Assembly: GCA_903851655.1 (NCBI GenBank) | Contig: CAINOV010000266.1 | Coordinates: 1-42,980 of the forward strand | Length of the DNA: 42,980 nucleotides | Direction: 5' to 3' | Source: an uncultured Caulobacterales bacterium | Lineage (GTDB): Bacteria > Pseudomonadota > Alphaproteobacteria > Caulobacterales > Caulobacteraceae | Shown here: positions 1 to 8,470 of the stretch, piece by piece | Position numbering within the stretch: position 1 is the stretch's first letter | How the letters are laid out: each line of letters opens with the position of its first letter | Translations under genes and position numbers: made by a program | The notes under the pieces: model-generated | What the model was told of the DNA's origin: nothing | The model's database searches: none | The model's input: only the letters and a program-made list of their open reading frames with translations

Positions 1-1
1 C

Positions 2-871
2 TGCGCGCCCCCGCCGCCGGCCAGCGGCGTCGGCGTGCTGGAGATCCTGAACATCCTCAGCCACACCGACATCGCCGCCCGCGGGCCCAGGGACCCGCAG
101 GCGTGGTTCCTGTTCGCCCAGGCGAGCCGTCTGGCCTATGCCGACCGGGACTTCTACGAAGGGGATCCGGACTTCGTGACCACGCCGGTGGTCGGACTGC
201 TCGACGGCGCCTACGGGGCGGGGCGGGCGGCGCTGATCCCCACCACCGGCGCCGCAGCCCCGCCCCCGGGCCGGCCGCCCGGCGCGCCTGCGCCGGGTCC
301 CGACGGCACCCGCGAGCCCGGCGGCACCACCCATTTCGTGATCATCGACCGCTGGGGGGACATCGTCTCCATGACCACCACGGTGGAATCGGTCTTCGGC
401 TCCGGCCGGATGGCGGCGGGCATGTTCCTGAACAACCAGCTGACCGACTTCTCGTCCCCCACCGGCGTGGACGGACGCCCGGCGGCCAATGCGCCGGGGC
501 CGGGCAAGCGGCCGCGCTCGTCCATGTCCCCGGTGATCGTGTTCGACGACAAGGGTCGCCCGGTGGCCGCCATCGGCTCCCCCGGCGGCAATTCCATCGT
601 CGCCTATGTGGCCAAGGCCCTGGTGGGCTGGATCGACTGGAAGCTGTCCCTGCAGGAGGCCGTCAACCTGCCCAATGTGGTGGCCCGGGGGGACGTGGTC
701 TCGGTGGAGAAGGGCATGGATCCCGCCGTGGCGGCGGCGCTGAAGGCCCACGGGCTGACCGTGCATCCGGATGCGGGTGAGAGCTCCGGCCTCAACGGCT
801 TCGCCCTGCGCCGCGGGGGGCTGGAGACCGCCCAGGACCCCCGGCGGGAGGCCGTGGCCCGCAAGGACTGA
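2..871 (+). CDS. ggt: Gamma-glutamyltransferase, C-terminal part (5' end outside window)
   Basis: The reading frame is already open at base 2 and ends at the TGA at 869-871, so about 289 residues of the C-terminal part are present. The family is a periplasmic Ntn hydrolase that removes the gamma-glutamyl group from glutathione and related compounds. The start of the fragment (PPPPASGVGVLEILNIL) matches the end of the large subunit. The self-cleavage site and nucleophilic Thr are in GGTTHF, with the Thr codon at 326-328. Further small-subunit hallmarks follow: FLNNQLTDFS, the PRSSMSPVIV segment and the GSPGG oxyanion-hole loop. A Pro/Gly-rich stretch just before the cleavage site is longer than I would expect. 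The gene ends 10 bp from the stop of the convergent histidine kinase. Family call is secure; the exact substrate is not shown. Confidence 0.93.
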   Translation, partial: CAPPPPASGVGVLEILNILSHTDIAARGPRDPQAWFLFAQASRLAYADRDFYEGDPDFVTTPVVGLLDGAYGAGRAALIPTTGAAAPPPGRPPGAPAPGPDGTREPGGTTHFVIIDRWGDIVSMTTTVESVFGSGRMAAGMFLNNQLTDFSSPTGVDGRPAANAPGPGKRPRSSMSPVIVFDDKGRPVAAIGSPGGNSIVAYVAKALVGWIDWKLSLQEAVNLPNVVARGDVVSVEKGMDPAVAAALKAHGLTVHPDAGESSGLNGFALRRGGLETAQDPRREAVARKD

Positions 872-881
872 CCGTCGCGGC

Positions 882-2354
882 TCAGCCGTCGGCGGCGGCG
901 GCCAGGGGCAGGGCCAGCTCGAAGGTCGCGCCCGCGTCGGTGGACTCGACCAGGGCCAGGCCGCCGCCATGCCCCGCCGCCAGCTCCCGGGCGATGGCGA
1001 GACCGAGGCCCGCGCCGTCCGGCCGCTGGGACCCGGAAAAGGCCTGGAACAGCCGCGCCCGCGCCCGTTCGGGCAGGCCCGGCCCGTTGTCGGCGATCCG
1101 GATCAGCAGCCGCCCGTCCGCTTCCGCCGCCGTCACCCGGACATGGCCCGCCGGCTCGGCCGCGGGGCGGGTCTCGATGGCCTGACGGGCGTTGCGGAAC
1201 AGGTTGACGAAGATCCGGTGCAGCTGGTCCGGGTCCGCCCGCACCTGCCGGCGGGCGCTGGCGTCGATCTCCAGGGTGACGGCGCCCTCGTCTCCGGGGG
1301 CGGCGGGATCGGCGCCGGAGAGCCCCGCATCCTCCCCCGCATCCTGCAGGACGCTGGCGAGATCCAGGGCCTGGGGCGCGGGCGCCGCCTCCTCGGACTT
1401 GCCATAGGCCAGCACCCCCTCGGCCAGACGCACGGCGCGGTCCAGGGCGCGCTCCAGCCGGGGCAGGGCCTGGGTGACATTGGGGTCGCCGGACGCCGCC
1501 AGCCGCTCCGACGCGAACTGGGCGCTGGTCAGCATGTTCCGCAGGTCGTGATTGATCTTGGCCACCGCCTCCCCCAGGGCGGCCAGGCGGGCGCGGCTGT
1601 GCAGGGCGGCCAGCAGGTCCTCCTGCATCTGGTTCAGCTCCACCTCGGCGCGGCCGATCTCGTCGTCGCGCCCGCTGGGCTTCAGCCGGGCCTGGGGGTC
1701 GTCGGGCCGGGCGCGGAACCGCTCCATCGCCCCGGTGATGCGGCGCATGGGCCGCACCAGCACCGCGTTCAGGGACACATAGACCAGCACCCCCGCCACC
1801 AGGGAGATGAAGGCGGAGCTGGCCAGGATGCTGCCCAGATAGGCGGTCAGGTCCGCCCGGAGCGGCGCCTCAGGGGCCACGATCTCGATGAAGTCGCCGT
1901 CGCGGAACTGGGGCTTGGCCACCACCCGCAGCATCCGCGGCGGTCCCGGCGCCAGGGTCTCGAAGGGGGCGGCCAGGCGGTCGAAGCTGTTGCGGCGCCG
2001 CAGGTCGATCAGGGTGGGCGCAGTCTCCATCCGCGGCCCGGCCAGCAGCAGCCGGCGCAGCCCGTGGGACGACACGGCCACGGTGACCACGCCGGCGCCC
2101 TCCAGCAGTTGGGCGGTCTTGCGCTGAGGGATCGCGCCGGGGGGCGCCAGCTCCACCGCCACCGAGGCCTCCTCGGCCAGCCGGGTGCGGACGATCAGCC
2201 AGTTCTCGTGAAATCCCGCCAGGGAGGGGCCGAGGATCATCAGTTCCGCCAGCATGACGAACAGGGCCGTCAGCCCGAGGAGGCGCGCGGACAACCCGCC
2301 CGGCCAGCCCCTGAAGGGCCAGCGCTGGCGACGCTCTTTCGCGCCAACGGTCAT
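882..2354 (-). CDS. Sensor histidine kinase (HAMP, orphan)
   Basis: A 490-residue membrane histidine kinase. A first transmembrane segment lies at about residues 22-46, a periplasmic sensor region of about 130 residues follows, and a second segment lies at about 175-200. A HAMP-like region (VRPMRRITGAMERF) leads into the dimerisation helix, where the phospho-acceptor is His269 in KINHDLRN. The ATPase domain has the N box (HRIFVNLFRNARQAI), the G1 box DNGPGLPE and the G2 box GAGLGLAIARELAAGHGG. No response regulator lies beside it, so its partner must be encoded elsewhere. It is 129 bp downstream of the TVP38-like gene on the same strand and could be cotranscribed with it. The stimulus is unknown. 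Confidence 0.9.
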   Translation of the reverse strand: MTVGAKERRQRWPFRGWPGGLSARLLGLTALFVMLAELMILGPSLAGFHENWLIVRTRLAEEASVAVELAPPGAIPQRKTAQLLEGAGVVTVAVSSHGLRRLLLAGPRMETAPTLIDLRRRNSFDRLAAPFETLAPGPPRMLRVVAKPQFRDGDFIEIVAPEAPLRADLTAYLGSILASSAFISLVAGVLVYVSLNAVLVRPMRRITGAMERFRARPDDPQARLKPSGRDDEIGRAEVELNQMQEDLLAALHSRARLAALGEAVAKINHDLRNMLTSAQFASERLAASGDPNVTQALPRLERALDRAVRLAEGVLAYGKSEEAAPAPQALDLASVLQDAGEDAGLSGADPAAPGDEGAVTLEIDASARRQVRADPDQLHRIFVNLFRNARQAIETRPAAEPAGHVRVTAAEADGRLLIRIADNGPGLPERARARLFQAFSGSQRPDGAGLGLAIARELAAGHGGGLALVESTDAGATFELALPLAAAADG

Positions 2355-2483
2355 GGATCCTCGATTCCTGTCCGCATGGGCCGGATCCGCAACGTCCGGC
2401 CGGCCCGCCCTTCGACCTACTTCACCCCCGGGGCGCAGGCAATCGCCGCGATCCGACGGCCGGTGGAATTCATCCGCTCCCGG

Positions 2484-3296
2484 TCACCCCTGCGGCGATC
2501 CGGGACGCCGGGTCTGGCGCCAGACCCGCCAGGCGGCGGGGATCAGGGCCAGCGCCGCCAGTCCCGCCAGGGTCGCCAGCCACTGGGGCTGCAGCAGCAG
2601 GGCCGGATCCGGCCGCTGGCCCCGCTCGAACATCCGCCCGAAGTCCGAGCCGATGGCGGCGTAGACCAGGGTGGAGGGGGCGATCCCCACCACCGTCGCC
2701 GTCAGATAGGCGGCCATCCGCATTCGCAGCAGGCCGGCGGTGACGTTCACCAGCCAGATGGGCACCCCCGGGATCAGTCGCAGCATCAGGATCGAGGTGA
2801 AGGCGTTGCGGCTGGCCCCCGCCTCGATCCGGGCCACCAGGCCGCCGGCGCGGACGGCCCGGGCGCGCAGGGCCTCGCCCCAGGCGGAGCGGGCGGCGAG
2901 AAACATGGCCGCGCAGCCGGCGGTGGCCCCGCAGACGGCGGCGGCGGCGCCCTCCCACAGGCCGAACAGGAAGCCCCCCGCCAGGGTCATCACCAGGGCG
3001 CCGGGCAGGGAGAAGCCCGTCACCAGGAAATAGAGGCCCATATAGATGAGCAGGCTGACCGCCGGATGCTCCCGCACCGCGTCCTGCAGCTGGTGGCGGC
3101 GGGCCTGCAGCTGGCTCAGGCTGAGCACATGACCGGCGTCCAGGGCCATGCCCCCCATGACCAGCAGGGGCGACAGGGCGATCAGGCTGATCAGGGCGAT
3201 CCGCCGCCGGTCCGACAGGCCCCGGGGCGTCGCCAGCGGGCCGCCGGTCGTCTCGCCGAACGGGTTCGAAGACGGGCCGGACATATCCCTCAGCAT
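2484..3296 (-). CDS. TVP38/TMEM64 family (VTT domain) inner-membrane protein
   Basis: From the ATG at 3296 the protein has 270 residues. It has an N-terminal membrane segment (RIALISLIALSPLLVMGGM), a central VTT/SNARE-associated domain with FSLPGALVMTLAGGFLFG and the conserved LRLIPGVPIWLVN segment, and a C-terminal hydrophobic helix before a basic tail. Family members belong to the DedA-like superfamily and are linked to lipid scrambling or membrane homeostasis; the substrate here is unknown. The frame stays open to 3356, but that longer start would lie across the -35 and -10 region of the divergent rpmH promoter (3339-3367), so I prefer 3296. The ATG at 3284 is another possible start. The gene is divergent from rpmH. 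Confidence 0.85.
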   Translation of the reverse strand: MLRDMSGPSSNPFGETTGGPLATPRGLSDRRRIALISLIALSPLLVMGGMALDAGHVLSLSQLQARRHQLQDAVREHPAVSLLIYMGLYFLVTGFSLPGALVMTLAGGFLFGLWEGAAAAVCGATAGCAAMFLAARSAWGEALRARAVRAGGLVARIEAGASRNAFTSILMLRLIPGVPIWLVNVTAGLLRMRMAAYLTATVVGIAPSTLVYAAIGSDFGRMFERGQRPDPALLLQPQWLATLAGLAALALIPAAWRVWRQTRRPGSPQG

Positions 3297-3338
3297 GGTC
3301 TGACGCCAACTTCCCTGCGGCTCGTGGTGTGTCGACAG

Positions 3339-3367
3339 TTGACACAAGTTCTGCATTGCCGCATAGA
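3339..3367 (+). promoter_or_regulatory. Promoter of rpmH-rnpA-engB
   Basis: A near-consensus housekeeping promoter: -35 TTGACA at 3339-3344, a 17-bp spacer, and -10 CATAGA at 3362-3367. Transcription would begin near 3374, about 38 nt before the GTG of rpmH, with a weak ribosome site (CGAGG) just upstream of it. A strong promoter is expected for the ribosomal protein L34 operon. Confidence 0.7.
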
Positions 3368-3411
3368 CGCGCGCTCAATTTAAACCGTCGTTTGATACAA
3401 CGAGGCCCGCC

Positions 3412-3546
3412 GTGAAGCGCACCTACCAGCCCAGCCGCCTTGTGCGCAAGCGCCGTCATGGCTTCCGCAGCCGTATGGCGACCAAGAATGGCCAGAAGGT
3501 CATCGCGCGCCGCCGCGCCCGCGGCCGCAAGCGTCTGACGGCCTGA
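3412..3546 (+). CDS. rpmH: 50S ribosomal protein L34
   Basis: A 44-residue, highly basic protein beginning with [23 protein letters not shown] in the N-terminal half and [13 protein letters not shown] at the end, the full-length L34 signature. L34 is a late-assembling component of the large ribosomal subunit. The GTG start is fixed by alignment to the family, which begins MKRTYQPS. It is the first gene of the rpmH-rnpA unit, 61 bp ahead of rnpA, the universal bacterial order. Confidence 0.97.
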   Translation: MKRTYQPSRLVRKRRHGFRSRMATKNGQKVIARRRARGRKRLTA

Positions 3547-3607
3547 TCGGCCCCGGACCGAACGCTTAAAGGACGCGCGCCTGCGCGACCTGAAGGGGTC
3601 GCCCGCC

Positions 3608-4036
3608 GTGACAGCGCCCGCTGACGCCATCGCCCGCCTGACCCGCCGCGCCGAGTTTCTCGCCGCGGCGAAAGGTCGTTACTGCGCCCGGGGCGCAGTG
3701 CTGGTGCAGATGCGTCCCCGGGAGGACGGCCAGCCCCAGGTCCGGGTCGGCTTCACCGCCACCCGCAAGATCGGCGGCGCCGTGGTGCGCAACAAGGCCA
3801 AGCGCCGCCTGCGGGAAGTCGCCCGGGCGCTGCTGCCGAAGCTGGCCCTGCCCGGCTGCGACTATGTGTTCGTCGCCCGCTCCGGCGCCCCGGACCGCCC
3901 CTTTCCGCTGCTGCTCGAGGATGCGGGCAAGGCCCTGGCGCAGCTAGCCCGGGAGCGGACCTCCTCTTCGCCGTCAAGCTCTTCGCCGCCAAACTCTTCG
4001 CCGCCCACCTCTTCGCCGGAAGGCGCCGCCCCATGA
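3608..4036 (+). CDS. rnpA: Ribonuclease P protein component with unusual Ser/Pro tail
   Basis: RnpA is the protein subunit of RNase P and helps the catalytic RNA bind and trim the 5' leader of pre-tRNAs. This 142-residue protein starts with GTG. It carries the conserved N-terminal [19 protein letters not shown] segment, the [24 protein letters not shown] region that includes the RNR motif, and the [11 protein letters not shown] strand. The fold should end near residue 118. The remaining 24 residues are a low-complexity Ser/Pro tail encoded by a 15-bp tandem repeat (3964-4023). The stop overlaps the engB start (ATGA). The normal downstream genes yidD and yidC are missing at this point. Confidence 0.95.
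   Translation: MTAPADAIARLTRRAEFLAAAKGRYCARGAVLVQMRPREDGQPQVRVGFTATRKIGGAVVRNKAKRRLREVARALLPKLALPGCDYVFVARSGAPDRPFPLLLEDAGKALAQLARERTSSSPSSSSPPNSSPPTSSPEGAAP
3964..4023 (+). repeat. 15-bp tandem repeat, four copies, in the 3' end of rnpA
   Basis: Four head-to-tail units share CTCTTCGCCG followed by five variable bases (TCAAG, CCAAA, CCCAC, GAAGG), starting at 3964, 3979, 3994 and 4009. Because the unit is a multiple of three it keeps the rnpA frame and encodes the SSP-type tail. The block sits exactly at the rnpA-engB junction. Confidence 0.9.
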
Positions 4037-4698
4037 CCGACACCCCGCTGTTCACGCCCGAGGCCTTGGAGAGCGCGCGGATCCGCTTCGCCCATCCGGT
4101 GGAGTTCGTCATGGGCTGCGCCCAGATCGACCAGCTGCCGCCCCCCGACGCGCCGGAGGTGGCCTTCGCCGGGCGCTCGAACGTGGGCAAGTCCAGCCTG
4201 ATCAACGCCGTCACCGGCCGCCACGGCCTGGCCCGCGCCTCGTCCGAGCCCGGCCGCACCCGGGAGGTGAACATCTTCCGCATGGACTGCGGCGTGCGGC
4301 TGGTGGACCTGCCCGGCTACGGCTTCGCCAAGGCGGCCAAGACCGACACGCGGAAGTTCCAGAACCTGGGCCGGTCCTATCTCCGCGGCCGGCCGAACCT
4401 GAAGCGGGTCTATCTGCTGATCGACGCCCGGCACGGCCTGAAGGCCGCCGACACCGAGGCGCTGGACGCCCTCGACCTGGCGGCGGTGTCCTACCAGATC
4501 GTGCTGACCAAGGCCGACAAGATCCGCCCGGCGGAAGCCGCCGCCGTGGCCCAGCGGTGCCTCGCATCCATCGCCCGGCGCCCGGCGGCGTTCCCGCGGG
4601 TGGCGGTCACCTCGTCCGAGACGGCGGGCGGGATCGCCGAGCTGCGCGCCGAGATCGCCCTGGCCGCCGGCCTGCTGGACGAGACCGCCCTCGCCTAG
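4033..4698 (+). CDS. engB: Ribosome biogenesis GTPase EngB/YihA
   Basis: A 221-residue TRAFAC-class GTPase needed for 50S subunit assembly. Motifs in order: G1 [10 protein letters not shown], a switch I region with RTREVN, G3 DLPGYGFAK, and G4 TKADK, followed by the family-specific end [19 protein letters not shown]. Length and motif spacing are typical. The ATG overlaps the rnpA stop by 4 bp, which suggests translational coupling. In related bacteria yidD and yidC usually stand between these two genes, so direct fusion of the operon here is unusual. Confidence 0.95.
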   Translation: MTDTPLFTPEALESARIRFAHPVEFVMGCAQIDQLPPPDAPEVAFAGRSNVGKSSLINAVTGRHGLARASSEPGRTREVNIFRMDCGVRLVDLPGYGFAKAAKTDTRKFQNLGRSYLRGRPNLKRVYLLIDARHGLKAADTEALDALDLAAVSYQIVLTKADKIRPAEAAAVAQRCLASIARRPAAFPRVAVTSSETAGGIAELRAEIALAAGLLDETALA

Positions 4699-4719
4699 TC
4701 CCGTCCGGGTCGGGTCAGC

Positions 4720-5832
4720 TCAGGTCAGCCGGACCGTCAGCCCGTCCTCGAAATCCCGCAGCAGGTCGGCGTATTCGTCGAAGGGGATTGGCGTGTCCCC
4801 CAGGGTGTGGGTGCGATAGCGCCAGAACTGGACGATGTGCTGCAGCTGGCCGATGGAGTCCCCCAGCTGCACGAACAGGCTGGGCGCGCTGAGCAGGAAG
4901 CGCTTGAAGGCCAGGGGGTTCTGCGCCGAGGTCATCTCGGCGTAGGCGCGGTCGTAGTTGGAGATGATGTCGGCCAGCCGGTTGTAGGTGGTGACCATGG
5001 CCCGGCCCAGTCGCCGGCGAGACGCCTCCAGCGCGATCTGCGCGTCGGAATCGACCCCGCGGATCGGCTGGCGGTCGCGCATCTCCCGGACCACGGGGGC
5101 GATCTGCTCCTCCACCGCCTTGGCGCACCATTTGTAGTAGAGAAAACCCTTCCAGCAGAACATGCCCTCGCGGAACTCGGTGTCGTTCAGCTTCAGCACG
5201 TCCCGCAGGGGCTCCATCTCCTTGTCGTACTGGCTCGACAGCAGCTTCTTCACCAGGCGGTTGATGCTCTCCGTATGCGACCGCCCCATCAGGGACATGG
5301 CCACCAGCTGGGAGATCTCCTTGAAGACGAAGCTCTCCATCCGCGCCACCTCGCCCAGGCCGAGCTCGAAATAGCGGGGATCGGGATAGACCCCGTGCCG
5401 CGCCAGCCACTCCCGCAGCAGGAACGGATCGAAGGAGGGCAGCCGCTCCAGCGCCTCCATCACCCGGATGTCCGTGGGCCGGGCCGAGACATCGACGCCG
5501 GTGGCCTCGGTCAGGGTCTCGATATAATTGCGCTGCCCCACGAACAGATAGCGGCCGCCTGCGTCCAGGTTGGAGAAGTCGATGGGGATCAGGATCTTGG
5601 TCGCCGTGGTGCGGCCGTCCTCGAAGATCTCCGTCTCGTTGCGGCGCAACCGGTGCTTGATGACGAAGCACTTGTTCAGGATGTGGTGGGAGAAGAACGG
5701 CTTCTCGATGGGCTCGTTGTCCAGCTGGGCGTTCTCCATCACCCGCAACAGGTCGAGCACGCGCGCCGTCGAGCCGGCCTTGTGCAGGCGGCTCAGGCTT
5801 CGGACACTGGTTTCGACCTGCGGACTGGCCAT
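4720..5832 (-). CDS. Conserved-looking hypothetical protein, 370 residues
   Basis: I do not recognise this family. The protein is soluble, with no signal peptide or clear membrane helix, and is rich in charged helical segments (for example EREGMFCWKGFLYYKW-like aromatic stretches in the middle, and LRDVLKLNDTEFREGMF before it). The N-terminal third contains HHILNKCFVIKHRLRRNE and a beta-rich segment GRTTATKILIPIDFSNLDAG. The base composition by codon position is typical of neighbouring genes, and the frame is intact, so it is a real gene. It converges on engB with a 21-bp gap and is divergent from argB. An ATG at 5832 is the only sensible start. Confidence 0.8.
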   Translation of the reverse strand: MASPQVETSVRSLSRLHKAGSTARVLDLLRVMENAQLDNEPIEKPFFSHHILNKCFVIKHRLRRNETEIFEDGRTTATKILIPIDFSNLDAGGRYLFVGQRNYIETLTEATGVDVSARPTDIRVMEALERLPSFDPFLLREWLARHGVYPDPRYFELGLGEVARMESFVFKEISQLVAMSLMGRSHTESINRLVKKLLSSQYDKEMEPLRDVLKLNDTEFREGMFCWKGFLYYKWCAKAVEEQIAPVVREMRDRQPIRGVDSDAQIALEASRRRLGRAMVTTYNRLADIISNYDRAYAEMTSAQNPLAFKRFLLSAPSLFVQLGDSIGQLQHIVQFWRYRTHTLGDTPIPFDEYADLLRDFEDGLTVRLT

Positions 5833-5898
5833 CGATCGCCGGGCTGGGCGCGGCCGGGGGGCCGCGGAGGGAAGACGGGGCGAACAGGGTTAGCGAAC

Positions 5899-5911
5899 AT
5901 CCTTTAAGGAT
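5899..5911. promoter_or_regulatory. Perfect 13-bp palindrome between the 370-residue gene and argB
   Basis: ATCCTT-T-AAGGAT is a perfect dyad in the 184-bp divergent intergenic region. It is the most AT-rich piece of that gap and lies 66 bp upstream of the 4720-5832 gene start and 105 bp upstream of argB. It could be an operator or part of a promoter; nothing in the sequence names the binding protein. Confidence 0.35.
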
Positions 5912-5989
5912 TGCCCAACGGCGGGGCGGAAGGCCGGGCGGAAGGCTGGGGCCCGCGGACAGGGTCCGGTGAAATCTTCACTCCCCTTG

Positions 5990-6004
5990 GCCGAAGCTTT
6001 CGGC
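5990..6004 (+). promoter_or_regulatory. Small hairpin in the argB leader
   Basis: GCCGAA-GCT-TTCGGC forms a 6-bp stem with a 3-nt loop ending 12 nt before the argB ATG. It could influence ribosome access or be chance in GC-rich DNA. Confidence 0.25.
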
Positions 6005-6016
6005 TATCTCGCCCCC

Positions 6017-6958
6017 ATGACCGACGCACCCGCCACCGACGCCCCGCAGGCCAGCATCGAGGAACAGGGCTGGGCCACCGCCAGGACCCTGGCCGAAGCC
6101 CTGCCCTATATCCAGATCTATGACCGGGAGACGGTCGTGATCAAGTACGGCGGCCACGCCATGGGCGAGGAGAGCGTGGCGCAGAAGTTCGCCGCCGACG
6201 CGGTGCTGCTGAAGCTGCTGGGGGTGCACCCGGTTGTGGTGCACGGGGGCGGACCGCAGATCAGCCGGATGCTGGATCGGGCCGGCGTCACCTCCACCTT
6301 CGTGGACGGCCTGCGGGTGACGGACAAGGCCACCATGGAGGTGGCCGAGATGGTCCTCTCCGGCGCCATCAACAAGGAGATCGTCCACTGGATCAACCGC
6401 GCCGGGGCCGAGGCCGACGTGCGCGGGGTGGGCCTGTCCGGCAAGGACGCCCGGCTGATCACTGTGGACAAGGCCACCCGCACCCGCAAGGACCCGGAGT
6501 CCAAGCTGGAGCAGGTGGTGGACCTGGGCTTTGTCGGCGAACCGACCCGGGTGGACCCCAAGATCATCGAGGCCCTGATCTTCGCCGACCAGGATTATGT
6601 GCCGGTGATCGCCCCGATCGGCGTGTCCGACGCGGGGGAGACCTACAACATCAACGCCGACACCGTGGCCGGCGCCCTGGCCGGCGCGCTGCGGGCCAAG
6701 CGCATGCTGTTGCTGACCGACGTGGCAGGCGTGCTGGGGGCCGACGGGCAGCTGGTCCGGCAGATGACCGTGGCCGAGGCCCGCGCCGCCATCACGGACG
6801 GCGTCGCTCGAGGGGGCATGATCCCGAAGCTCGAGACCGCCATCGCCGCGGTGGAGGCGGGGGTGGAGTCCGTGGTCATCCTCGACGGCCGTCGGCCCCA
6901 CGCCATGCTGGTGGAGCTGTTCACCGAGCACGGCGCCGGCACGCTGATCAAGCCATGA
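6017..6958 (+). CDS. argB: Acetylglutamate kinase
   Basis: ArgB phosphorylates N-acetyl-L-glutamate with ATP, the second step of arginine synthesis in the cytoplasm. The 313-residue protein has the amino acid kinase fold motifs [10 protein letters not shown] (phosphate-binding Lys and Gly loop), VVHGGGPQI, the substrate-binding [11 protein letters not shown] region and [10 protein letters not shown]. The N-terminal helix before VVIKYGG fits arginine-inhibited hexameric enzymes. I place the start at the ATG at 6017; an in-frame GTG at 5969 would add 16 residues across the leader hairpin and is less likely. The stop overlaps the next gene by ATGA, and dapD follows, so arginine and lysine genes are cotranscribed. 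Confidence 0.95.
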   Translation: MTDAPATDAPQASIEEQGWATARTLAEALPYIQIYDRETVVIKYGGHAMGEESVAQKFAADAVLLKLLGVHPVVVHGGGPQISRMLDRAGVTSTFVDGLRVTDKATMEVAEMVLSGAINKEIVHWINRAGAEADVRGVGLSGKDARLITVDKATRTRKDPESKLEQVVDLGFVGEPTRVDPKIIEALIFADQDYVPVIAPIGVSDAGETYNINADTVAGALAGALRAKRMLLLTDVAGVLGADGQLVRQMTVAEARAAITDGVARGGMIPKLETAIAAVEAGVESVVILDGRRPHAMLVELFTEHGAGTLIKP

Positions 6959-7629
6959 GCCGTCCGGAGTCCATTGGCCCCGATCTGACTGGAATCGACA
7001 CCTGGATCTTCGACCTGGACGACACCCTCTACCCCCGGGAGACGGAATTCATGGCCCTGATCGACGGCCGGATCACCGACTTCGTGATGCGCGAGACAGG
7101 GCTGGCCCGGGACGAGGCCCGGGTGCTGCAGCGGCGGTTCCTGGACGATCACGGGACCACGCTGGCGGGGATGATGGGCCAGTACGGCATCGACCCCTAC
7201 CGCTTCCTGGACGAGGTTCACGACGTCTCCCACGACCGGCTGACCCCGGACCCGGCGGTGCGGGCGGGGATCGCCCGGCTGCCCGGGCGGCGCCTCGTCT
7301 TCACCAACGGCTCGGCCAGGCACGCCGAGCGGGTGCTGGAGAGCCTGAACCTGTCGGACCTGTTCGCCGACGTCTTCCATCTGGAGGCGGCCAACCTGAC
7401 GCCCAAGCCCCGGCCGGAGAGCTACGCCTCCCTGATCCGCACCCACGGGGTGGTTCCGGCGGCGTCCTGCTTCTTCGAGGACAACGCCCGCAACCTCGCT
7501 CCCGCGGCGGCGCTGGGCATGACCACGGTGCTGGTCGGCCCGCACGCCCTGGACGAGGCCGGGGATTTCATTCACCACCGCACCCTGACCCTGGCCCCGT
7601 TCCTGGCGGCCGCCCGCCTCAGCGCCTGA
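6955..7629 (+). CDS. HAD-superfamily pyrimidine 5'-nucleotidase-type phosphatase
   Basis: A 224-residue HAD hydrolase. Motif I is [11 protein letters not shown] with the nucleophile Asp20 and acid/base Asp22; motif II is VFTNGSA; the motif III Lys lies in [10 protein letters not shown]; motif IV is FFEDNARNL. The DLDDTLYP form and the helical cap are typical of the SDT1/pyrimidine 5'-nucleotidase group, which dephosphorylates nucleotides such as UMP. Substrate cannot be proven from sequence. It overlaps argB by 4 bp and precedes dapD by 13 bp, a gene order I know from other alphaproteobacteria, though no clear pathway link to arginine or lysine is evident. Confidence 0.85.
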   Translation: MSRPESIGPDLTGIDTWIFDLDDTLYPRETEFMALIDGRITDFVMRETGLARDEARVLQRRFLDDHGTTLAGMMGQYGIDPYRFLDEVHDVSHDRLTPDPAVRAGIARLPGRRLVFTNGSARHAERVLESLNLSDLFADVFHLEAANLTPKPRPESYASLIRTHGVVPAASCFFEDNARNLAPAAALGMTTVLVGPHALDEAGDFIHHRTLTLAPFLAAARLSA

Positions 7630-7642
7630 GAAACCCCACGCC

Positions 7643-8461
7643 ATGTCCAATCTCGAGCCCCGTATCGAAGCCCTGTGGGACCGCCGCACGGAGCTGTCCG
7701 CCCGCGACGCCGACGCCCGCGACCTGGTCAGCGAGGTGCTCGACCGCCTCGACTGCGGCGCGGCCCGGGTGGCGGAGAAGGTCGACGGCGCCTGGATCAC
7801 GCACCAGTGGCTGAAGAAGGCGGTGCTGCTCTCCTTCCGCCTGTGGGACAATGGGATCATGGGCGACGAGGGCAGTCCCGGTCCCTGGTGGGACAAGGTC
7901 CCCACCAAGTTCTCCGGCTGGGGCGAGGCCGCCTTCGCCGAGGCCGGCCTTCGGGCCGTGCCCGGCGCCGTGGTCCGCCGGGGCGCCCATGTGGCGAAGG
8001 GCGCGGTGCTGATGCCCAGCTTCGTCAATATCGGCGCCTGGGTGGGGGAGGCGACCATGGTGGACACCTGGAGCACCGTCGGCTCCTGCGCCCAGATCGG
8101 CGCCAATGTGCACCTGTCCGGCGGCGTCGGCATCGGCGGGGTGCTCGAGCCCCTGCAGGCCAATCCCACCATCATCGAGGACGACTGCTTCATCGGCGCC
8201 CGGTCCGAGGTGGCGGAAGGAGTGATCGTGGAGCAGGGCTCGGTCCTGTCCATGGGGGTGTTCCTGTCCGGCTCCACCAAGATCATAGACCGGGCCACCG
8301 GCGAGGTGTTCCGCGGCCGGGTGCCCGCCTATTCAGTGGTGGTGCCCGGCAGCCTGCCGGACCCGAAGGGCGGGCCGAGCCTCTACTGCGCGGTGATCGT
8401 CAAGCGGGTGGACGCCCAGACCCGGTCCAAGACCTCGATCAACGAGCTTTTGCGGGATTGA
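7643..8461 (+). CDS. dapD: 2,3,4,5-tetrahydropyridine-2,6-dicarboxylate N-succinyltransferase
   Basis: DapD transfers succinyl from succinyl-CoA to tetrahydrodipicolinate in the succinylase branch to meso-diaminopimelate and lysine, feeding peptidoglycan synthesis. The 272-residue protein has the N-terminal helical domain and the left-handed beta-helix of hexapeptide repeats (residues about 105-220: [20 protein letters not shown], then [14 protein letters not shown] and [13 protein letters not shown]). The end ([20 protein letters not shown]) is family-typical. ATG at 7643 lies 13 bp after the previous stop. Its 3' flank is occupied at once by the palindromic repeat cluster. Confidence 0.96.
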   Translation: MSNLEPRIEALWDRRTELSARDADARDLVSEVLDRLDCGAARVAEKVDGAWITHQWLKKAVLLSFRLWDNGIMGDEGSPGPWWDKVPTKFSGWGEAAFAEAGLRAVPGAVVRRGAHVAKGAVLMPSFVNIGAWVGEATMVDTWSTVGSCAQIGANVHLSGGVGIGGVLEPLQANPTIIEDDCFIGARSEVAEGVIVEQGSVLSMGVFLSGSTKIIDRATGEVFRGRVPAYSVVVPGSLPDPKGGPSLYCAVIVKRVDAQTRSKTSINELLRD

Positions 8462-8470
8462 CCGGCTGGA

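Noticed and set aside
771-3383. 870-codon plus-strand frame over the histidine kinase and TVP38 genes
   Set aside because: Arg/Gly/Gln-rich shadow of two clear minus-strand genes with intact motifs.
3380-3395. CtrA-like half site near rpmH (TTAA then TTTG seven bases later)
   Set aside because: The second half does not match TTAA and the place is already explained as the rpmH leader.
6955-7629. HAD phosphatase as MupP for the AmgK-MurU route
   Set aside because: The DLDDTLYP motif and cap fit pyrimidine nucleotidases, not the Gph/MupP branch, and the gene sits with argB and dapD far from amgK.
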